Below the pieces are notes generated by a model. It had not been told where the DNA came from. It saw nothing but the letters and a program-made list of their open reading frames with translations, and ran no database searches. A stretch of 64,000 bases of DNA, taken from NCBI RefSeq assembly GCF_002158995.1, contig NZ_LOHF01000017.1, forward strand, positions 78,842-142,841, given 5' to 3'. Origin of the DNA: Pseudomonas caspiana. GTDB taxonomy: Bacteria; Pseudomonadota; Gammaproteobacteria; Pseudomonadales; Pseudomonadaceae. Shown here piece by piece: positions 58,664 to 64,000 of this stretch (position 1 is its first letter; each line of letters opens with the position of its first letter). The translations under genes were made by a program, and so were the position numbers.

Positions 58664-59611
58664 TCAAGCCGCTGGCGTGGCACTGCGGTGGAACATCGAT
58701 TTCCTGAGCAGCATTGCCATCAACACGCTCAATACCACCATCCCCATAACTAGCGCCGGGAACGAGATCCACCACGGAATACTCGCCGTCATCATGCTGA
58801 ATTCAGACATGCCGCCAATGCTGGCGATCAGGTTGAGGGGCAGGAACACCACGTTGACCACGGTCAGGTTGCGCAGGGTTGCGTTCATATTGCTGTTGGC
58901 CATGTTGCCCCTGGCGTCCATCAGCGAAGCAAATACGGTGGAGTAGATCCTGGCCTGCTTGTAGCACTGATCGTTTTCGATCTTCAGGTCGTCCAGTAGC
59001 GCTATGAATCGGGCAGGAAATGCATTGTTCTCGGCGTGGTGATGCAAGCGTTCAAGGACCGCGCCGTTGCTCTGAATCGCGTTGATGTAATAGATCAGGC
59101 TTTCGCTGAGATTGAACATTTGCAGCAGGTGCTGGTTGTCTAGTGATGTGTCGAATTTCTGATGCAGTTCCCGGGCGATCAGCTTGATCACCCGCAAGTG
59201 TCCGAGGTAGTGGTGCACGCTGTTGAACAGCAGGTCGATGAGGATATCCAGCGGGTTGTTCAACGGCCGGTGACTGCTCGCGGGGCTGAGCAGTGAATTG
59301 CCTGCCGAAATCACCACCAGGCTGTCGGCGGAGAGCATGAGGCCGAACGAGGACACTTCAAAGGACATCGCCGCTGAGCCCGAATAGCTTTCCGGGCGCT
59401 TCCAGATGAGAAACAGCTGACCGTCATGAAATTCGATTCTGGACACCTCATCAGGGTCCAGTGCTGACTCCAGCATGTGGGCATCCACCTGAAAGCGTTG
59501 ATGCAGAAACTCCCGGTCTAGCGCAGTAGGGTCCGTGCATAACAACAGCGGCGCCTGCTCGTCCGTTGTTACCTGTAGCGTCGCGTCAATCAGGCTATAG
59601 CGTTCAATCAT
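58664..59611 (-). CDS. CorA/ZntB-like divalent-cation channel protein without GMN
   Basis: 315 residues. A soluble alpha/beta N-terminal domain (about 1-150) is followed by a long helical stalk and two C-terminal helices (LTVVNVVFLPLNLIASIGGM and WWISFPALVMGMVVLSVLMAMLL), the CorA/ZntB plan. The selectivity motif after the first helix is GGMSEFS rather than GMN, so ordinary Mg2+ selectivity is doubtful. It lies 23 bp after the RimK-like gene on the same strand, so it belongs to that transcription unit. Confidence 0.82.
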   Translation of the reverse strand: MIERYSLIDATLQVTTDEQAPLLLCTDPTALDREFLHQRFQVDAHMLESALDPDEVSRIEFHDGQLFLIWKRPESYSGSAAMSFEVSSFGLMLSADSLVVISAGNSLLSPASSHRPLNNPLDILIDLLFNSVHHYLGHLRVIKLIARELHQKFDTSLDNQHLLQMFNLSESLIYYINAIQSNGAVLERLHHHAENNAFPARFIALLDDLKIENDQCYKQARIYSTVFASLMDARGNMANSNMNATLRNLTVVNVVFLPLNLIASIGGMSEFSMMTASIPWWISFPALVMGMVVLSVLMAMLLRKSMFHRSATPAA

Positions 59612-59634
59612 TCTGGCGCCTCTACTGCAAGGGA

Positions 59635-61221
59635 TTACTGGCCATAACCTTGATGCTTGAGCTCCAGGCGCCGGATGAACTCCTGCAGGACCCGGTCGTA
59701 CAACTGCTCCTCAATGCAGGCATCTTCAATGCCCGCATCCAGATTGGGGTTGTCGTTGACTTCGATCACGACCAGACGCTCGGTGGTCTGCTTGAGGTCT
59801 ACGCCATAGAGCCCGTCGCCGATCAGGCTTGCGGCGTCTACAGCCAGCTTGACCACCGCAGGCGGTACGTCTTCGATGGGGATCGTTTCACAGAGGCCAT
59901 TGACCTCACTGCCTTGCGCTTTGTGGTTGTAGATTTGCCAATGCCCCTTGGACATGAAGTAAAGGCAGGCATACAGAGGCTGTCGGTTGAGCACGCCGAT
60001 ACGCCAGTCAAACTCGGTGTAGAGGTACTCCTGAGCGAGCAGCAGCACGGAGTGCTCGAACAGTTCGGCAGCCGCCCTGGCCAGCTCTTCCTGGTTTTCC
60101 ACTTTGATCACGCCGCGAGAAAAGCAGCCGTCCGGTATTTTCAGTACGACGGGAAAACCCAGCCGTTCGCCAATCTGCTCAAGGTCCTGAAGGCGATCGC
60201 GATAAAGGATTTCTGTCGCGGGCATCCCCAGGTTGTGTTTGTTAAGCAGGTCAGTGAGAAATACTTTGTTGGTACAGCGAAGTATCGAGGTCGAATCGTC
60301 CATCACTACCAAGCCTTCGCTCTCGGCTTTCTTGGCGAAACGGTAGGTGTGATTGTCCACGCTGGTGGTTTCGCGAATGAACAGGGCGTCGTATTCCGCC
60401 AGGCGCGCATAGTCCTTCTTTTCGATCAGCTCCACATTGATGCCCGACCGCTGGCCGGCCTTGATGAACCGTTGAAGCGCCAGCGGGTTGGAGGGCGCCA
60501 GTGCTTCGCCTGGGTCATGCAGGATGGCCAGATCATAACGGGACTGGGGCAACGAAACCGGCTGACGCCAGATCCGCCGATTGAAGGTGTCGAGCGCAGC
60601 GGCGAAGTCATGTTGTTGTTCTTCGCGAAGCTTGTGCAGGGCGCCGATCTTGATTCCGGCGATCTGCCAGCGCTGATTCTTGATGAACTCGACTTGCAGG
60701 ATGGGCGTCGGGAAGGTGTCGAACAGTTGTTGCGCCAAGCCCTGCAAAGGGACCAGCTCGGTCTTGCCAAAATGGAAGGTGAGGGTAAACCCTTCGGTTT
60801 CGCCATACGGATGGCCTGCAATGGCGTTGTCCAGCATCCGGTCCAGGTCATCGAGCGCCAGGCCGTAGAGCGAGCGTTTAGTCAGCTCACTGATGGTTTT
60901 AACGGATGGGATGACTTTATGGCCCCGTGCTTCGGCCAGTAGCGAGCAGTAATAGCCGTGCCCCAGATACTTGTAACTGCGGCACAGGTTAATCACTTGA
61001 ACCGGTCCGCCAGGATTTTTAAAACGTTTGTCTTCGAGGTATTCCTGAGCGGTGACGATACTTTCGCTGGGCAAATAACCCTGCCAGTCATCGCGGCGCT
61101 CGACAATCACCAATAACTTGCTGGGCGGAAACAGCAAGGCCGCGCCTTCTTCTTTAATAACGGGTAAATTGAACTCGACCTTTGGTAGTAATTCCATTAC
61201 GTTTGAATACATCGAAACCAT
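59635..61221 (-). CDS. RimK-like ATP-grasp ligase with N-terminal RLAN-type domain
   Basis: 528 residues from the ATG at 61221 (AAGG upstream); the frame continues a little further. The N-terminal 200 residues look like the RimK-like N-terminal domain (KLLVIVERRDDWQGYLPSES, CRSYKYLGHGYYCSLLAEAR). The C-terminal ATP-grasp fold has NKVFLTDLLNKHNLGMPAT, FPVVLKIPDGCFSRGVIKVE, LAQEYLYTEFDWRIGVLN and the metal-binding VVIEVNDNPNLDAGIED. RimK-like ligases join amino acids or peptides to carboxyl groups using ATP. The partner gene is divergent. Confidence 0.88.
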   Translation of the reverse strand: MVSMYSNVMELLPKVEFNLPVIKEEGAALLFPPSKLLVIVERRDDWQGYLPSESIVTAQEYLEDKRFKNPGGPVQVINLCRSYKYLGHGYYCSLLAEARGHKVIPSVKTISELTKRSLYGLALDDLDRMLDNAIAGHPYGETEGFTLTFHFGKTELVPLQGLAQQLFDTFPTPILQVEFIKNQRWQIAGIKIGALHKLREEQQHDFAAALDTFNRRIWRQPVSLPQSRYDLAILHDPGEALAPSNPLALQRFIKAGQRSGINVELIEKKDYARLAEYDALFIRETTSVDNHTYRFAKKAESEGLVVMDDSTSILRCTNKVFLTDLLNKHNLGMPATEILYRDRLQDLEQIGERLGFPVVLKIPDGCFSRGVIKVENQEELARAAAELFEHSVLLLAQEYLYTEFDWRIGVLNRQPLYACLYFMSKGHWQIYNHKAQGSEVNGLCETIPIEDVPPAVVKLAVDAASLIGDGLYGVDLKQTTERLVVIEVNDNPNLDAGIEDACIEEQLYDRVLQEFIRRLELKHQGYGQ

Positions 61222-61312
61222 GATGAAAGTGCCTTTGCCGTGCGGGTGTTTTCTATAAAACATATTTGATTTTAACTGTCCTCTTTCATTACGTTTTATT
61301 TACGGTAATTCC

Positions 61313-62401
61313 ATGGATCTTAACTATCGCTTTGCTACCGCCGAAGACATTCCTGCACTGGAACTTCTGGAGAATCAGTGTTTCGAGCAGGATCGACTGT
61401 CCCGACGTAACTTTCTATGGATGATCCAGCGAGCGCACGCCAAGCTGTTAGTTGCCGAGGATGATCGGGGCTTGCTGGGGTATTCACTGGTGCTGTTTCA
61501 TCGAGGCACATCCCTGGCCAGGCTGTATTCGCTGGCCATTGATTGCCTTGCCAGAGGGCTGGGCTTGGGGCTGGCGCTGCTCGAGCGATCAGAGCAGTTA
61601 GCGATTGAGCATGAGTGCGCGCATCTGCGTCTGGAAGTACGCCCTGACAATCCCTCGGCGATCCGCCTGTACGAACGGGCGGGATACCGGCTTTTTGCCG
61701 AAGTCGACGATTACTACCAGGACCATGCCCGTGCCCTGCGCTACGAAAAGCGCATTGTCCTGCCGGTGCCGGGCAGCGTAACGGCAGTTCCTTATTATGC
61801 GCAGACAACCGAATTTACCTGCGGGGCGGCCTCGTTGCTCATGGCGATGAAGGCACTCAATCCTGACCGCGTGTTCTCGCGGGACGAGGAAATTCAGCTG
61901 TGGCGGGAGGCCACGACTATTTTCATGACCTCGGGACACGGCGGCTGTAGCCCGCACGGGCTGGCACTGGCCGCATGGCGGCGTGGGTTTGATGTGAGTT
62001 TACAAGTCAGCCGCTCGGGTCCGCTGTTCCTGGACGGTGTACGCCGTGAAGACAAGAAATCGGTCATGCGGCTGGTGCATGAGGGGTTTTGCAGAGAGCT
62101 GCAAGTCAGTGGCGTTCAGCAATCCAGGTCCCGGCGGCTGGACTTGCCACAGGTTTTCAGCTCCGGTGGCGTTCCTGTCGTGCTGATCAGCAGCTATCGG
62201 CTGACACGTTCCAAAGCCCCACACTGGGTGGTAGTGACGGGATGCGATGAAGACTTTGTTTATCTGCATGATCCTGATCTGGATCACAGCCGGTATCGGC
62301 AGCGCCTGGATTGCCAGCATGTTCCGTTGACGCATCAAGAGTTCGAACGCATGAGTGTGTTTGGCAAAGAAAAAGTCAGGGCGGCATTGGTACTGTTTTG
62401 A
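61313..62401 (+). CDS. GNAT acetyltransferase fused to a C39-family cysteine peptidase
   Basis: 362 residues in two domains. Residues 1-145 are a GNAT fold with the acetyl-CoA loop CLARGLGLGLALLE and the C-terminal RLYERAGYRL. Residues 155-360 are a C39-like papain-fold peptidase with Gln164 and Cys170 (YYAQTTEFTCGAAS), His304 (APHWVVVTG) and Asp320 (YLHDPD), a complete catalytic set. C39 domains usually cleave leader peptides at double-glycine sites, but no ABC domain is fused here. It is divergent from the RimK-like gene across 91 bp, which suggests common regulation. Confidence 0.9.
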   Translation: MDLNYRFATAEDIPALELLENQCFEQDRLSRRNFLWMIQRAHAKLLVAEDDRGLLGYSLVLFHRGTSLARLYSLAIDCLARGLGLGLALLERSEQLAIEHECAHLRLEVRPDNPSAIRLYERAGYRLFAEVDDYYQDHARALRYEKRIVLPVPGSVTAVPYYAQTTEFTCGAASLLMAMKALNPDRVFSRDEEIQLWREATTIFMTSGHGGCSPHGLALAAWRRGFDVSLQVSRSGPLFLDGVRREDKKSVMRLVHEGFCRELQVSGVQQSRSRRLDLPQVFSSGGVPVVLISSYRLTRSKAPHWVVVTGCDEDFVYLHDPDLDHSRYRQRLDCQHVPLTHQEFERMSVFGKEKVRAALVLF

Positions 62402-62482
62402 GGAAGATGACGGGGGCGGACTCAGGGCGCCCCGGAACACAGTTGCTGAATGTGTTAGTTGATCTTTGTCACGGGGTTAACA

Positions 62483-62599
62483 TTAATGCGGCTTGTTTTT
62501 CCTGGTGTGCCTGGCGCTCAGATATTCAAAGAGAAATGAAGCAAATCCGAAAACACCGATCATGATAATAATCAGGGTGCCTAATTCCGAATTTTCCAT
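62483..62599 (-). CDS. 38-residue single-helix membrane protein
   Basis: Starts MENSELGTLIIIMIGVFG, continues as a hydrophobic helix, then FEYLSARHTRKNKPH: a short acidic N-terminus, one membrane helix and a basic tail. It is too short for most gene finders. The SD (GAG at nine bases) is weak. It lies on the opposite strand to the GNAT-C39 gene and ends 82 bp past its stop. The hydrophobicity and charge layout are those of a real small membrane protein, but existence rests on this alone. Confidence 0.5.
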   Translation of the reverse strand: MENSELGTLIIIMIGVFGFASFLFEYLSARHTRKNKPH

Positions 62600-63035
62600 G
62601 TTGAATCTCGCGTGGGGAAAAGAGTAGGGAGACTAACTTCTCGCTGATTAAAAGCAATGATGTTTACGGCATCTTTACGGAAGCGTAAAAAACTATACGA
62701 AAACCATGCGCATGGAATAAGTACGCTGTAAGTTGGGAGAGGAGTTTCAGTGCTGTTGAGGTCACTGGCGTATAACAAACACAGAACCTTGTGGGAGCAA
62801 ATTTATTCGCGAAGCGCCCTGTACAACCCATAACGTTCAGCCTGATACACCGCTATCGCGGCCTCGCGGCCTCGCGGCCTCGCGGTGCTCGTGCGCTCCT
62901 ACAGTAAATATGTTTGCCTTTGACCATACCCTCTCGCCCGCTGAGCGGCGATGTACTCCTCGGAGCTATCCACGCACCGCAAATGCCACTATGCTTTTCG
63001 CCTATCTCTCATCTGTCTCTTTATGTGCGGTCCGA
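62600..63035. other. 436-bp gap: REP remnants with an expanded 8-bp repeat, LysR leader
   Basis: A half REP (TGTGGGAGCAAATTTATTCGCG from 62789) is followed by a right arm ending CTACAG at 62903. Within the arm CGCGGCCT occurs three times head to tail at 62857-62880, against one copy in related REPs. No gene is seen. Confidence 0.65.
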
Positions 63036-63941
63036 ATGAAAATTGATGATATCGATGCCTTTGTGGCGGTGATTCGTTGCCAGTCGATCAGCCATGCGGC
63101 GCAATCGCTGGACCTGACCCAGCCAGCCATTACCCGGCGGGTGCAGAATTTCGAGCAGGCGCTGGGCGTCGAGTTGTTCGACCGCAATACCAAACCGCTC
63201 AAGCCGACGCAGATGGGCAATCAGGTTTACCAGCGCTGCCTGTCGATCCTCCGTGAAATGGATTCCTTGCGTGAACTGGTTGCCAGCGATACACCGCCGA
63301 GTGGTCTGCTGCGTCTTGGGGTGCCGCAAACCATTGGTGATGTGGTGCTGTTGGACGCCCTCAAGCAATTGCGCAGTGAGTTCCCGGATTTGCGTGCGCA
63401 AGTGTCCACCGGCTGGGGCAGTAATCTGGTCAGCAAGATCGAGAACGGTGAACTGGATGCGGCTGCGGCATTGTTCCCGGCAGGCAAGATTTTTCCGGAA
63501 AACATCATTGGCGAGTCCATTGGCAAAATGGAACTGGTGGTGGTTTGCGCTCGCTCTGCTTTGCCCAAAGGCTCGGTAAAACTGGCTGACTGTTATCAAC
63601 AGGGTTGGGTGCTGAATCCTGACGGCTGTGGTTTTCGGGCGGGGCTGCAACGCACCTTGTCGGATCAGGGCCTGAGCTTGAAGGTCAATCTGGAAACCTT
63701 CGGCACCGAATTGCAACTGGGCCTGGTAGCGGATGGTATGGGGTTGGGTCTGGTGCCACGCCCTCTGCTGGAGCGCAGTATTCATCGCGAGCAACTGGCG
63801 GTGTTGCCGGTCAAAGACTTTAAGCCGGTAATGGATCTATGGCTGATCTATCCGCGTTTCCTCGGCAACCTGCAAGGGCCGGTCAGTTCGTTTGGCGACC
63901 TGGTTGCACGCTCGTTGAAGCAGGTCAAAGACGCCGCTTGA
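63036..63941 (+). CDS. LysR-family transcriptional regulator
   Basis: 301 residues from the ATG at 63036 (MKIDDIDAFVAVIRCQSISHAAQSL); the frame is open to 62910 but the first 42 codons lie in REP-adjacent DNA. The HTH reads SHAAQSLDLTQPAITRRVQNFEQALGVELFDR, followed by the substrate-binding fold (GLLRLGVPQTIGDVVLLDAL, GLVADGMGLGLVPRPLLE). Its target genes are not evident: nothing divergent adjoins it except the small protein and REP remnants. The next gene lies beyond the window. Confidence 0.9.
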   Translation: MKIDDIDAFVAVIRCQSISHAAQSLDLTQPAITRRVQNFEQALGVELFDRNTKPLKPTQMGNQVYQRCLSILREMDSLRELVASDTPPSGLLRLGVPQTIGDVVLLDALKQLRSEFPDLRAQVSTGWGSNLVSKIENGELDAAAALFPAGKIFPENIIGESIGKMELVVVCARSALPKGSVKLADCYQQGWVLNPDGCGFRAGLQRTLSDQGLSLKVNLETFGTELQLGLVADGMGLGLVPRPLLERSIHREQLAVLPVKDFKPVMDLWLIYPRFLGNLQGPVSSFGDLVARSLKQVKDAA

Positions 63942-63973
63942 CTGAGCGGGTGTCTATCAGACAAGTACAAATC

Positions 63974-64000
63974 TTGTAGGAGCTCACCGAGGTTACGAGG
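63974..64000. repeat. REPIN cut by the window edge, class CCGAGGTTACGAGG
   Basis: TTGTAGGAGCTCACCGAGG is the left arm of the class seen at 9686 and 19629. The right arm is outside the window. Confidence 0.8.

Noticed and set aside
59566..60942. 458-residue frame antisense to the RimK-like gene
   Set aside because: The ATP-grasp motifs are on the other strand and this frame has none.
62752..62832. GTG frame with a good GAGGAG site (VLLRSLAYNKHRTLW...)
   Set aside because: More than half of it is REP sequence and it ends by chance; no conservation can be claimed.

Overview
The window looks like chromosomal DNA of a fluorescent Pseudomonas. It carries a pvdA-type ornithine hydroxylase behind a PvdS (iron-starvation) box, an earP/efp pair with Arg32 in EF-P, a class II DAHP synthase, an ohr/ohrR pair, a SagS-like hybrid kinase and many Pseudomonas-type REPIN repeats ending in GTAGGAGC or GTGGGA(G/C)C. 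Gene order from about 7.7 to 30.5 kb resembles, from memory, the PA2819-PA2852 region of P. aeruginosa PAO1, so this part is core genome. I saw no phage, integrase, complete IS element, CRISPR array or rRNA.

Layout: (1) 0.2-9.6 kb: an MFS-acyltransferase fusion (LplT-PlsC type), pvdA, an aldo/keto reductase, a thioesterase, small membrane and hypothetical proteins, a frameshifted GreA/GreB-family gene, and earP followed by efp. (2) 9.8-20.5 kb: an esterase, ohr and ohrR with palindromic operators, a TauE-type transporter, a LysR regulator, a DUF1127 protein, DAHP synthase, a spermidine-synthase-like protein, a crotonase, a cold-shock-type DEAD-box helicase and a DODA-type dioxygenase. (3) 20.6-30.0 kb: tpm, htpX, alaA, msrB, glutathione peroxidase, a SagS-like kinase, a DUF815 ATPase with free-Met-sulfoxide reductase, and a membrane protein. 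(4) 30.05-30.46 kb: a tandemly duplicated tRNA-Glu/tRNA-Gly pair with its own promoter and terminator. (5) 30.9-39.8 kb: trhP (yegQ), nirBD behind a sigma-54 promoter and a leader that looks like an ANTAR/NasT antitermination switch, a chemoreceptor, and a BisC-type molybdoenzyme.

(6) 40.2-49.3 kb is an accessory catabolic locus. Two divergent FadR-family regulators share a palindrome. Next to them are a KdgM-family porin, a complete Opp/Dpp-type ABC transporter and a mandelate-racemase-group enolase enzyme. Together they suggest uptake and dehydration or isomerisation of an acidic sugar or oligosaccharide of plant origin. (7) 49.8-51.7 kb: a large chemoreceptor. (8) 52.3-58.3 kb is an organosulfur operon read leftward: a thiol dioxygenase, a four-domain rhodanese, an orphan SsuA-like binding protein, an LLM flavin monooxygenase and an acyl-CoA-dehydrogenase-like flavoenzyme.

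(9) 58.7-62.6 kb is the most unusual region. A RimK-like ATP-grasp ligase with a CorA-like channel that lacks the GMN motif is divergent from a GNAT acetyltransferase fused to a C39-type cysteine peptidase with an intact Cys-His-Asp triad. A 38-residue membrane protein lies beyond. This is a candidate peptide-ligation and processing system. (10) A LysR regulator closes the window. Eighteen or so REPINs of five sequence classes punctuate the intergenic regions. One supplies the stop codon of tpm.
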